Assembly: GCF_016919405.1 (NCBI RefSeq)
Contig: NZ_CP070353.1
Coordinates: 992,001-1,056,000, forward strand
Length of the DNA stretch: 64,000 nt
Reading direction: 5' to 3'
Source: Ensifer sp. PDNC004
GTDB taxonomy: Bacteria; Pseudomonadota; Alphaproteobacteria; Rhizobiales; Rhizobiaceae
The translations under genes and the position numbers were made by a program. Every line of letters begins with the position of its first letter. Within the stretch, counting starts at the first letter, position 1. The notes beneath the pieces were generated by a model. It made no database searches, had not been told where the DNA came from, and saw only the letters and a program-made list of their open reading frames with translations. Below, one piece after another: positions 25,096 to 31,736 of the stretch.

Positions 25096-25388
25096 AACAG
25101 ACCGGCAAGCCCGTATAGCTCTGCCCTTGCCCGAGCCCACGTATCCATCATGCCGGCAGGCTGTCCCATCTCGGTTTGACCGATGACGGTGCGGCCCTTC
25201 TTCGCGTTGCTCACCGTGGTCCACAACATGCCAATCGACGCCGGAAGCAGGTGTGCGAGATCCGGGTTGAACATGTCGCTGTTCGGATCGATGAAGGTGT
25301 CGCGCGCCCCTGCTTCGAGCTCAGGAGCGGCCACAAAGGCGCATCCGCTGAAGTCCTCGAAAATCTCTGACGGCGGTTGCGGTCGCAT
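25083..25388 (-). CDS. Phage protein related to putative metallopeptidase N-terminal region
   Basis: A 101-residue protein from ATG 25388 (MRPQPPSEIFEDF). The segment FNPDLAHLLPASIGMLWTTV followed by GRTVIGQTEMGQPAGMM resembles the start of phage-encoded putative metallopeptidases (which have an A/N-x-x-HL-x-x-A-x-IG-LWT pattern followed by G-R-x-V-x-G). No HEXXH or other zinc-binding signature is present, so if related it is a truncated or non-catalytic version. It is convergent with the exported pair. Confidence 0.55.
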   Translation of the reverse strand: MRPQPPSEIFEDFSGCAFVAAPELEAGARDTFIDPNSDMFNPDLAHLLPASIGMLWTTVSNAKKGRTVIGQTEMGQPAGMMDTWARARAELYGLAGLLAAR

Positions 25389-25463
25389 CAAATCACCACT
25401 TGCCTCTGCACACCTCATGGGTGAGGTTGCGATCGATCGCAAAAACGCCGGTGAGAGGGCTAG

Positions 25464-25664
25464 ATGAAGGTTCACAAACTTACGGAAGAGAATGCACCCG
25501 AATTCCTGCGCCTGGGCGAGGAGTATGCCTCGCTTGAGGCCGACATCAAAAAAATTATGGAAAAGCCTGTCGACCAGCTATCTGATGACGACTTTACCCA
25601 GATCCATAAGCTGACCGAGAAGCAGGTTTCGTTGCATTCCCAACGGATGCGGCTGCTGCAATAG
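25464..25664 (+). CDS. Small helical hypothetical protein
   Basis: A 66-residue highly charged helical protein (MKVHKLTEENAPEFLRLGEE) starting at ATG 25464. It lies in the accessory strip, divergent from 25388 and convergent with 25761. The composition (E, K, L, Q) suggests a coiled coil. No motif is recognised. Confidence 0.55.
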   Translation: MKVHKLTEENAPEFLRLGEEYASLEADIKKIMEKPVDQLSDDDFTQIHKLTEKQVSLHSQRMRLLQ

Positions 25665-25760
25665 CTGCAGCGTTCCAACCTCTACCCTCTCCTGAGGGCA
25701 CAAGTTGAGACATCGGGGAACCGGGCCTGAGGTCCGGCTCCCTGTTCAGGCATGCTGGAA

Positions 25761-25997
25761 CTATTCGGCCGGCGTGAAGTCGACGAAATAGTCCTTGCCG
25801 AGTTCGAACTGCTCGACAGCGCCGGGGTTCGTGATCAGCATCTCGATCTTTCCGCTCGGCGTCGCCTTCGACCAGGAGGCGTTCGGGCCATCCTTGTCAT
25901 AGACGGGAACGAGGGTGACCTGAGCCGCCGAATAGTCGGAGCTATGAGAATAGGAATGCTGGATGCTCCAGCACTTGAACTTTGCGCGTACCGTCAT
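25761..25997 (-). CDS. Small conserved phage protein, beta-rich
   Basis: A 78-residue protein from ATG 25997 with an AAGGAGAAG site. It begins MTVRAKFKCWSIQHSYS and has SGKIEMLITNPGAVEQFELG near the end, an alternating strand pattern that fits a small beta-barrel. Similar short proteins starting MTVRAKF/MKVRAKF are often seen in siphophages. Its function is unknown. It lies directly downstream of the tRNA gene on the same strand. Confidence 0.65.
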   Translation of the reverse strand: MTVRAKFKCWSIQHSYSHSSDYSAAQVTLVPVYDKDGPNASWSKATPSGKIEMLITNPGAVEQFELGKDYFVDFTPAE

Positions 25998-26102
25998 CGG
26001 TCTTCTCCTTTTTTTTGAGCCCGGTACCGCCGGGCGCGGATGGACAGCGAAAACCCCGCTAACCGGGTGACAAACCGGCGCGGGGCTCTCTGGCGCTGTA
26101 AC

Positions 26103-26179
26103 TGGTTGCGGAGGGAGGATTCGAACCTCCGGCCTCCAGCTTATGAGGCTGGCGAGCTACCGGGCTGCTCTACTCCGAC
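26103..26179 (-). tRNA. tRNA-Met(CAT): Initiator-like tRNA with CAT anticodon
   Basis: A 77-nt tRNA gene with encoded CCA. The anticodon loop is CTCATAA. The D-arm (TAGAGCAGCCCGGTAGCTCG) matches initiator tRNA, as does the AGGCCGGAGGTTCGAATC region. The acceptor pairs three to seven are normal, but the first two positions are G:A and T:C mismatches; the 1:72 mismatch is an initiator trait. The anticodon stem is CCAGC/GCTGG and does not have the three consecutive G:C pairs of a normal initiator. It might act as an initiator, an elongator or an Ile2-type tRNA. It is phage-encoded in an accessory strip. Confidence 0.88.
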
Positions 26180-26217
26180 TTGAATTGTGTTAGCGTCTCG
26201 CGCGTAAGGGGAGACGG

Positions 26218-26604
26218 ATGATTCGACTTGTGCGCCTCGCGATATTTGCTGTCGCCACCTTATTGGTAGCCGCGGGCATTGGTCATTCTGCTGACAAGCG
26301 CCCCTACTCGTTGAAGTACGCGCTGATCTTCGAAGGCGCGGATCCGGTTGCTGGCGAGGCTAGTTGCATCTCCGGCATGGCTTGCGAATTCCCTGGCATC
26401 TCGACCCGAGATCTGAAATTCAAGTTCAAAAGATCGACGGGCGAATTGGAGGTCGACTGCTTTGATTGCTCGTTCGCTAATGGCGGGACCAAATACTGGT
26501 GCGGTTATTGCCACGAGATCGGCATCTTTCAAGGCCGCGACTACGAGACGCTGCTGGTCATTAGAAAGCGCCCGCTGGTTGGAACCTTACTCTTGCGGTA
26601 CTGA
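26218..26604 (+). CDS. Exported Cys-containing accessory protein
   Basis: A 128-residue protein from ATG 26218, after AAGGGGAGACGG. Residues 1-24 form a signal peptide (core AIFAVATLLVAAGIGHSA). The mature domain contains six Cys including DCFDCS and YWCGYCHEIG; the CxxC pairs could bind metal or form disulfides in the periplasm. It is beta-rich and has a positively charged end. No family is recognised. Single transcription unit, 39 bases from the divergent tRNA gene. Confidence 0.65.
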   Translation: MIRLVRLAIFAVATLLVAAGIGHSADKRPYSLKYALIFEGADPVAGEASCISGMACEFPGISTRDLKFKFKRSTGELEVDCFDCSFANGGTKYWCGYCHEIGIFQGRDYETLLVIRKRPLVGTLLLRY

Positions 26605-26691
26605 AGGCGACCACCCTACGCATAGACAGCGGTCATTGGGTGGTCCCACGCTCTGCCTCGTTATGCCCACATTCAAGGGCTGAAGTGGGAC

Positions 26692-26817
26692 ATGGACAAA
26701 GCCGGCGTCGTCTTTCTCGTACTCATCTGCATCCTCGTTGCCTTGGTGTTGAGCATCCTGATGCTCAAACCAAGTGTCGAGACTGTGCCACCAGACTTGC
26801 TGATACCGAGCAACTAG
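26692..26817 (+). CDS. 41-residue single-membrane-pass microprotein
   Basis: A frame from ATG 26692 to TAG 26817 encodes MDKAGVVFLVLICILVAL followed by VLSILMLKPSVETV and then a short polar tail ending IPSN. The 20-residue hydrophobic core is flanked by Asp-Lys and Lys, as in a small inner-membrane protein. It is close to a second microprotein at 26890. Both are too short for most gene callers, and could be toxins, lysis regulators or superinfection-exclusion peptides. A clear binding site was not seen. Confidence 0.5.
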   Translation: MDKAGVVFLVLICILVALVLSILMLKPSVETVPPDLLIPSN

Positions 26818-26889
26818 CGGCTTGGACCGAGACGGAACAACGGGGCTCCCGGGGTGTTGCGGTAGACCGCAACGAACCGGAAGCGCCAC

Positions 26890-27012
26890 ATGAAAGTAAT
26901 TGTCATCGCAATCGTCGCCTCGATCATGAGCATACTTGTCTTCAAGTATATTGACGGGACGTTCGGCACTTCCGAGATAACTGCGACGGCCGAGGAATTA
27001 TCAGACGATTAA
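26890..27012 (+). CDS. 40-residue single-membrane-pass microprotein
   Basis: A frame from ATG 26890 to TAA 27012 encodes MKVIVIAIVASIMSILVF, then KYIDGTFGTS and an acidic tail ending EELSDD. Residues 2-18 form a hydrophobic helix. The tail would lie on one membrane face. It follows the other microprotein by 72 bases and is followed by a GCCGGG stem-loop. The acidic tail is unlike the first microprotein, so they may be partners with different orientation. Function unknown. Confidence 0.5.
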   Translation: MKVIVIAIVASIMSILVFKYIDGTFGTSEITATAEELSDD

Positions 27013-27016
27013 AGGC

Positions 27017-27035
27017 GCCGGGCTACCCTCCCGGC
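27017..27035. terminator. Stem-loop after microproteins
   Basis: GCCGGG and CCCGGC form a 6-bp stem with a 7-base loop four bases after the stop of the microprotein gene. No T-run follows, so termination is uncertain. The remaining gap to 27245 shows no clear gene. Confidence 0.4.
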
Positions 27036-27245
27036 TGGCCGCTGGGCCTCGGCGGCATCACCCTCAGGTGGCCAAGGCTCCAAATAGTGCGGGGCGCAGC
27101 GGCTTCCCCCTCAGGTATTCGGAATTTCGGCAATATGCGACTATGACGGGAGGCGGTGACGTCCTCCCTAAGGCCCGGCGAGTGTTCCCTCTAATCGAGG
27201 TCCGCGATCAGAACAGCCTGCATTTCACCAATTGATTTGCAGAAT

Positions 27246-27836
27246 CTAAGCGACTTTATCGATTAGTTCAAGCGGAAGATCGACGTGAACGAGGCCGCCG
27301 AGATACTGAACCACAGCTTTGACGGTGTTGCGGCCGGTAACGTCGAGGACGGTCGCCAACATGCCCCCCACCATGCGGTGTTCCGGCGCGATCCGGATGG
27401 GTTTGTCCTTCGGGAATTCCTGCTGCAGCTCCTTGCGGCTGCGCTTCTTTCTGGCGTCGCGCTCGCGCTGCAGTGAGACCCCGGCCATCTCTTCGGCCTG
27501 ACGGATGCTCGCCACCTCGAAATCGGAGATGCGCGCCGGGCAGCCGTCGACGCCGAGGATCGCGGTGACGCCGTCCACGCGGGAGAGCCGGTAGAAGTCC
27601 CGCGACGGGAGGTAGACGAACGAATAGCCGACGATCATGGCGAACCGCCGCTCGATCAGTTCCTTGGTCCGGTGGTGTTTGATGTCCTTCCGGAACGACG
27701 GCATGAAGATTTCGATGTCGGCGTCACGGAGGTTTCGCTCGATGATGAATTCGCCCTTGCGGTCCTCAGGCTCGCCGATGCGCGGCGTTGCCAGGCGCTG
27801 GGTTCCGGGACGGGTCTTGATTGCATACCAGCTCAT
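27246..27836 (-). CDS. NusG-like transcription factor (probable antiterminator)
   Basis: A 196-residue protein from ATG 27836, beginning MSWYAIKTRPGTQR. Residues 1-110 have the NGN-domain pattern of NusG/RfaH: WYAIKT-RPG start, LRDADIEIFMPSF middle, and FAMIVGYSFVYLPS, then VDGVTAILGVDG. Residues about 135-196 look like a KOW-type end (HRMVGGMLATVLDVTG, then a VLGGLVHVDL element). NGN proteins bind RNA polymerase and suppress pausing or termination. A phage copy at the junction between early-left and late genes could act like a Q/N antiterminator. The start overlaps the upstream gene (ATGAGC inside the stop region). Confidence 0.83.
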   Translation of the reverse strand: MSWYAIKTRPGTQRLATPRIGEPEDRKGEFIIERNLRDADIEIFMPSFRKDIKHHRTKELIERRFAMIVGYSFVYLPSRDFYRLSRVDGVTAILGVDGCPARISDFEVASIRQAEEMAGVSLQRERDARKKRSRKELQQEFPKDKPIRIAPEHRMVGGMLATVLDVTGRNTVKAVVQYLGGLVHVDLPLELIDKVA

Positions 27837-28486
27837 TGGGCATTCTCCATTTCGATTTTGCGCAGCGCGGCCTTGCGCCTGTGAGCGTCGTTGATGAGTT
27901 TCGAACGATGCCCGCACCATTCGACTGCTTCCTGGTCGCCCTTTGCGGCAGCTGCCTTGCTGACCGAATACAGCGCCGTGGTGTGGTCGCGACCGTCGAA
28001 GAAATGACCCAGGCGCGGGAATGAGATGTCCTTGCGCTCGAGGTATATGGCGTACATGCACGCTTGGCGGGCGGCGACGATGTTCCTTTGGCGATGACGC
28101 CCGCGCACCTCCTCCAAGGTGACGCCGGGGAAGTCCTGCAGCACGTCGAGGCAGATATCCTTCATGGGGCGTCGGAGTTCGAGCTCGTCGGCGTTGCCCT
28201 TCACTGCGACGGCTGCGGCGTTCTGAGTTGCGTCGACGGCAACCGCGAACGTGCCGGATATCGATGTGCCTGTGATCAGTTCCTTGAACTGCAGCCAATG
28301 GCGCCAGGCGATGACATGGGCATCGCAATCCCGGACGAAGAGGATCTGTGTCGACGCCGGGGCGACTTCCTCGGCGACGGGCTGGCTCAACAGCGCAGGC
28401 TTCTTCCCGGTGTTGAAGAGCCGAGCACGGACCTCGCGGTAATGCTGGATCTGGCGCAACTGCTCAGGGCTTACGTGCTGGTTCAT
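27833..28486 (-). CDS. Protein with DnaA domain IV only
   Basis: A 217-residue protein from ATG 28486. Residues 118-180 match the DnaA C-terminal DNA-binding domain: VTLEEVRGRHRQRNIVAAR, then MYAIYLERKDISFPRLG and the signature FFDGRDHTTALYSV, with the GRDHTT box at 165-170. The AAA+ ATPase domain of DnaA is absent; the N-terminal 100 residues are not recognised. It could recognise DnaA boxes at a phage origin or compete with host DnaA. It is encoded between the replication-initiator-like gene and the NusG-like gene and overlaps both by a few bases. Confidence 0.83.
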   Translation of the reverse strand: MNQHVSPEQLRQIQHYREVRARLFNTGKKPALLSQPVAEEVAPASTQILFVRDCDAHVIAWRHWLQFKELITGTSISGTFAVAVDATQNAAAVAVKGNADELELRRPMKDICLDVLQDFPGVTLEEVRGRHRQRNIVAARQACMYAIYLERKDISFPRLGHFFDGRDHTTALYSVSKAAAAKGDQEAVEWCGHRSKLINDAHRRKAALRKIEMENAQ

Positions 28487-29238
28487 TGGAAACTCCTTTC
28501 GGATCTACGCAACTCGGCTGCCAGGTACTCTTCCCGGGTCTGGCCGGGCTGCAGATGGCCCAGGCCAGTAGGCTTCAAAGACGGCTTGTCGGGGGGCTTC
28601 GCAGGCTTGTCGTTCCAGCGGTCGTCGGAGAGCCATTTGACCGGCGAGCACCACTGGCGATCATCGGTTTTGGCGGCGTAGGTTCGAACTCCCGCCATAA
28701 TTTCGGCGATGCTGGCGCGCTTGATGGCTTGGGAAAAGGCCTTCTCCGCCGACGGCCTGCCGGTCTTGTTGGGGTATGCATCCCAAAAATTTTCGAAATC
28801 GATTTTAGAATCGGGCGCGCTCGCGTCTTCCGAAGGATCTGTATCTGTATCTTTATCTAGCGTTCGATCCTGTTCGCCTGCGTTCGTTTGCGTTCGCTTG
28901 CGTTCGCGCCATTCCCTCGCGCGTTCGGCGGCGCCGTCCTCTCGCTTCGGCTGGCGTTTCTCCCAACTGGAAAATCTGCCGTCACAGATCATGCCTTTAT
29001 CGGCCATGGCGGCGACGATGGCCTCGACCTGCTCAGGCTCGCAGCCATAGAAATAGGCCAACCCCTCAGCGTCGTAGCCTTTGACTGAGCCGCGATCCGC
29101 CGCCTGCGAAGCGCGGTCCATAAGGGCCCATGCGACGGCTACGGCGATACCAGGGGCAACACCGGCGCGCCTGGCAATGCCGAGCCACTTCGGATCGGTC
29201 GGGGCGCCATGCCATGAGCGAAACCAGTCGTTGCTCAT
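28483..29238 (-). CDS. Replication-initiator-like protein (HTH, O-like)
   Basis: A 251-residue protein from ATG 29238 (MSNDWFRSWHGAPTDPKW). Residues 1-90 resemble phage replication proteins of the DUF1376/winged-helix type (IARRAGVAPGIAVAVAWAL, then VEAIVAAMADKGMICDG and WEKRQPKRED). The middle is disordered and acidic. The C-terminal 100 residues have the FENFWDAYPNKTGR pattern common to phage replication initiation proteins. It probably binds the phage origin and recruits helicase. Its start overlaps the upstream nuclease-like gene end (ATGA-type overlap). Confidence 0.8.
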   Translation of the reverse strand: MSNDWFRSWHGAPTDPKWLGIARRAGVAPGIAVAVAWALMDRASQAADRGSVKGYDAEGLAYFYGCEPEQVEAIVAAMADKGMICDGRFSSWEKRQPKREDGAAERAREWRERKRTQTNAGEQDRTLDKDTDTDPSEDASAPDSKIDFENFWDAYPNKTGRPSAEKAFSQAIKRASIAEIMAGVRTYAAKTDDRQWCSPVKWLSDDRWNDKPAKPPDKPSLKPTGLGHLQPGQTREEYLAAELRRSERSFQ

Positions 29239-29609
29239 CGGATCACCTCGACCTCGATGCCGAAGCAAGCTTTCATGAGCTTCCGCTTCATGGTGAAATC
29301 GCGGGTGGTCACACCCTTGATGTCGACGACGCGGCGCGATCTGTTGCGGCGATCGAAGAACACGAAATCGGCGCGGTATCGCGCGACCAGAACGCCGTTG
29401 ACCATCAGGTCATACTCGCGCTGGCGCTCGATGTCGGTCACCTCGCCCGCCTTCTCGCGCTGCTTGAGGACAGCGTAGAAGGAAGCTTCGGCTTTGCTGT
29501 CGAAGAGGATTCCATCCAGCAACGTCCGCTTGGCACCATACTTGTTGCCGCGTTTTGGCGCAGCGATAGATGCTTGGTACTCCTTGGCCGACATACGTTC
29601 ACCATTCAT
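29235..29609 (-). CDS. DUF1064 family nuclease-like protein
   Basis: A 124-residue protein with start ATG 29609 (MNGERMSAKEYQASIA), preceded by GGAGGG. It matches DUF1064 phage proteins: RGNKYGAKRTLLDGILFDSK at the start of the core and VARYRADFVFF then KGVTTRDFTMKRKLMK, where the D and K positions resemble the E/D-x-K arrangement of nuclease folds. DUF1064 is linked to phage DNA metabolism and may be a junction or restriction-type endonuclease. It overlaps the downstream replication gene by 4 bases. Confidence 0.8.
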   Translation of the reverse strand: MNGERMSAKEYQASIAAPKRGNKYGAKRTLLDGILFDSKAEASFYAVLKQREKAGEVTDIERQREYDLMVNGVLVARYRADFVFFDRRNRSRRVVDIKGVTTRDFTMKRKLMKACFGIEVEVIR

Positions 29610-29865
29610 CGCGACGCCCTCCGCTCTGGCCGAGGACATGGGCAGTGCTATCGTACCCCGCGTAGGGGACGAGCTTGCGCTTCTGCGCGACTGGTGCTGC
29701 CTGAGGCTTCCGGACAGACTTGATGTATTCGGCCTCTTTGCGCAGATACTCGCGGTTCAGGTGATCGTTGATCAGCACGTCAGCCTCATGCTCCTTGATG
29801 TCCAAGGCCTCGGCGACGGCGATGGAATCGGGACCGAAACGGGCGTAGGCGTCGAGGAAGGTCAT
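29599..29865 (-). CDS. Small helical DNA-binding-like protein
   Basis: An 88-residue protein from ATG 29865 (MTFLDAYARFGPDSIAVAEA), with a GGAGG site. It begins with a helical block and LDIKEHEADVLINDHLNRE, which resembles a helix-turn-helix, followed by a charged linker and a short tail. It is the first gene of the short leftward group that includes DUF1064 and replication genes, and overlaps the DUF1064 start by 11 bases. Role unknown. Confidence 0.6.
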   Translation of the reverse strand: MTFLDAYARFGPDSIAVAEALDIKEHEADVLINDHLNREYLRKEAEYIKSVRKPQAAPVAQKRKLVPYAGYDSTAHVLGQSGGRRDEW

Positions 29866-29950
29866 GCGAGACCTCCGAAGACGATTTTTTTGAGAAGACG
29901 CACCCTCATCCTCTTGAACTCACGAAGCCGCGAAAATAAATTTTCGACGG

Positions 29951-29967
29951 GCGCTGGGCACCAGCGC
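29951..29967. repeat. Perfect inverted repeat GCGCTGG-gca-CCAGCGC
   Basis: Seven-base stem with a three-base loop, followed on the plus strand by TTTCC. It lies in the divergent gap (29866-30005) between the minus gene at 29865 and the plus gene at 30006. It could be an operator or a weak terminator. Confidence 0.4.
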
Positions 29968-30005
29968 TTTCCTTGTTGAAAACCAACGAATTCAGTGAGG
30001 TAGCA

Positions 30006-30308
30006 ATGCACTCGAAGATGTTTGAACGGCCAGTTTACCTGCGTGAAAGGAAGGATCTGGTCCTCGAAATCACCAACCTCGACGACGCGATCGATTTCCT
30101 TGAGGAATGGTCCAAAGGAGATCGCGATATCATTCACGAGGCGACCCTGAAGACTTGTTACCTGGCCCATGACGGCCACAAGCCAGTTCAGGTGGCGCGC
30201 GACGCCCTTCGCTCCTTCGCGAAGAAGAAGGGCATACTGGTCAAGGCCCCGGCGGTTCTGCCGTGGATGGTCAAGACGAAATCGGGCGGCGGCAGGCTCT
30301 CCCCTTAA
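30006..30308 (+). CDS. DUF982 protein (first of two)
   Basis: A 100-residue protein from ATG 30006 (MHSKMFERPVYLRERKDL), preceded by GTGAGGTAGCA. It fits DUF982, a small family common in Rhizobiales: a start with F-x-R-PV, DAIDFLEEWSKGDRDIIHEA, CYLAHDGHKPVQVARDALRS and then a GILVKAPAVL end. It is on the strand opposite to the early-left operon. A second DUF982 gene lies at 31276. The family function is not established. Confidence 0.78.
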   Translation: MHSKMFERPVYLRERKDLVLEITNLDDAIDFLEEWSKGDRDIIHEATLKTCYLAHDGHKPVQVARDALRSFAKKKGILVKAPAVLPWMVKTKSGGGRLSP

Positions 30309-30388
30309 GCTGACAATCGAGAGCGAGAGGCTGCGCTTGCGGCCTCTCCGGTCCCAGCCTGACGGCGGGTATGGGAGGTGGAGCTTAA

Positions 30389-30958
30389 TCATGCCGCCAC
30401 CTCGTCGAACTTCGTCGCCTCGTTGCCGAAGGCATGCCAGCCAGGCCGGCACTCTCGAGCGAACACGTCGGCCCGCCGCGCGTGCGGCATCACTCGATCG
30501 CAAAGGGCGTAGAATTCGTCTGGCTTGCGGCTATGCTCGCGGGCGATGCCGTCGAAGATGGTCTGAGGAATCGCGGCCTGCTTCGGATTGCCCAGAGTGG
30601 CCACGACGACCACCTCGCCAGTGGTGCGGACGCGGTAGCCCGTGCCCATGCGAACCTTGCCGGCCGGCGTCGTCTTCCGCCACACAAGCACCGACTTGTA
30701 TTCGAAGCCCCAGGCTTTGACGCAAGCGATCGCCAACGGCAGTTGCGGCGCAGTCGCCCAGCAATAGAGAAGGCAGTCCATCGATGCCAGCTTGCCAACT
30801 GGCAAGGCTAGAACAGCAGCATCGGTCATCAGATCGTACTTCGCCAGAGCGGACTTTTTTGCGCCTTCCTTACTGTAGAGGTCGAAACCCCACGGTGGAT
30901 CGATGACCATCATCTCGTAGTGGAGCGGCAGCAGAGGATCGAAAAACCAATCGGTCAC
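30389..30958 (-). CDS. MT-A70 family adenine methyltransferase
   Basis: A 189-residue protein from GTG 30958 (AGGAGG site). Residues 17-23 read MVIDPPW, the catalytic DPPW of the MT-A70 class of N6-adenine methyltransferases, followed by GFDLYSKEGAKKSAL and YDLMTDAAVLALPV and later FEYKSVLVWRKTTPAGKVR and EHSRKPDEFYALCDRVMP, all typical. The likely product is N6-methyladenine in phage DNA. There is no restriction gene next to it, so it is an orphan methyltransferase, probably protecting phage DNA or marking it. Two DUF982 genes flank it on the other strand. Confidence 0.88.
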   Translation of the reverse strand: MTDWFFDPLLPLHYEMMVIDPPWGFDLYSKEGAKKSALAKYDLMTDAAVLALPVGKLASMDCLLYCWATAPQLPLAIACVKAWGFEYKSVLVWRKTTPAGKVRMGTGYRVRTTGEVVVVATLGNPKQAAIPQTIFDGIAREHSRKPDEFYALCDRVMPHARRADVFARECRPGWHAFGNEATKFDEVAA

Positions 30959-31020
30959 GCCTCACCTCCTTGGAACAAACACCGCTCTGTCGCGGTTGCA
31001 CCATCAAACAGGAGGCCAGA

Positions 31021-31197
31021 ATGCCGAGAACCCCGATACCGGATATCCCAGACCCAGATTTCACGCCGGACCTGCCGCCGGATGTTCCGCCGGATCTGCC
31101 GGAGCCCCCGATCGAGGAGCCAGAGCCCGACGTCGGTCCCGACGAGGCGCCGCCAATCACTCCGGTGCCAGGCGCGGAAATTCCACCGAAGATGTGA
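31021..31197 (+). CDS. 58-residue proline- and acid-rich protein
   Basis: ATG 31021 follows GGAGGCC at good distance. The product is a low-complexity chain of P, D, E and I (start MPRTPIPDIPDPDFTP, then PPDVPPDLPEPPIEEPEPD), with no hydrophobic core. This resembles an extended linker or binding tail. It is on the opposite strand to the early-left genes, between the MT-A70 gene and the second DUF982 gene. Function unknown. The proline-acid pattern resembles the tail of the exported protein at 24092, but the two sequences are not clearly homologous. Confidence 0.55.
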   Translation: MPRTPIPDIPDPDFTPDLPPDVPPDLPEPPIEEPEPDVGPDEAPPITPVPGAEIPPKM

Positions 31198-31275
31198 GCA
31201 TGACCCGAGCCCAGACTGTGGAGCGAAACGAAGGGCGCAACCCGCAGTTAGGGCAGTGAGGAAAAGGAAGCGGAG

Positions 31276-31521
31276 ATGATCGAGAGTTGGAACGAGTGCG
31301 TTATCATCCAGCTTCCGGACCTCGACGGGGTGCAGATGGTCTGGACGCCCGCCCGGGCATCCACTCTGCTCAGCGACCATTGGCCGGTCTACTACGGCGT
31401 CGCTTATACCGACGCCCTCAATAAATGCACGGACGCGATGCTCGGCACCTTCCCATGGGAACAGGCGCGAGAAGCTTTCCTGGAAGCCATAGCTGAAGCG
31501 AAGATCACGAAGCTCCACTGA
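31276..31521 (+). CDS. DUF982 protein (second of two)
   Basis: An 81-residue protein from ATG 31276, with AAGGAAGCGGAG before it. The pattern SLLSDHWPVYYGVAYTDAL-like (TLLSDHWPVYYGVAYTDAL), then CTDAMLGTFPWEQAREAFLE matches DUF982. It is a diverged paralogue of the protein at 30006 (the same W/C/G and AR-x-AF positions). It is on the strand opposite to the surrounding early-left genes. Confidence 0.78.
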   Translation: MIESWNECVIIQLPDLDGVQMVWTPARASTLLSDHWPVYYGVAYTDALNKCTDAMLGTFPWEQAREAFLEAIAEAKITKLH

Positions 31522-31526
31522 CAAGC

Positions 31527-31736
31527 TCATGCTGCCACCCCTTCCTGATTTCGCCTCTGAAGTGCCTTCAGGTACGCGGCCTTGATCTCCTCGAACCGGG
31601 CGATGTCGTATTCCTTGGTGGCGATTTCGCCCTCTGGGCGCGGCTTCTTTGAGCCGTGGCCGTGGTCATCGAGCCAGGTCATGGCGCTGGCAATGCGGCG
31701 ATCGAGCCAAGCGATCATTTCGGCAGGGTCGGTCAT
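31527..31736 (-). CDS. Small hypothetical protein
   Basis: A 69-residue protein from ATG 31736 (MTDPAEMIAWLDRRIASA), with helical, charged and His/Gly-containing middle (WLDDHGHGSKKP). It overlaps the upstream HNH gene stop by 4 bases. It is a member of the leftward early operon. No family recognised. Confidence 0.6.
   Translation of the reverse strand: MTDPAEMIAWLDRRIASAMTWLDDHGHGSKKPRPEGEIATKEYDIARFEEIKAAYLKALQRRNQEGVAA

Noticed and set aside
26640..26954. A 104-codon plus-strand frame through the microprotein region
   Set aside because: Its text is Arg/His/Cys-rich without a core; the two microprotein frames fit membrane proteins much better.
29862..30503. Minus-strand frame of 213 codons opposite the DUF982 gene
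   Set aside because: DUF982 on the plus strand fits its family, and the minus frame has no domain.
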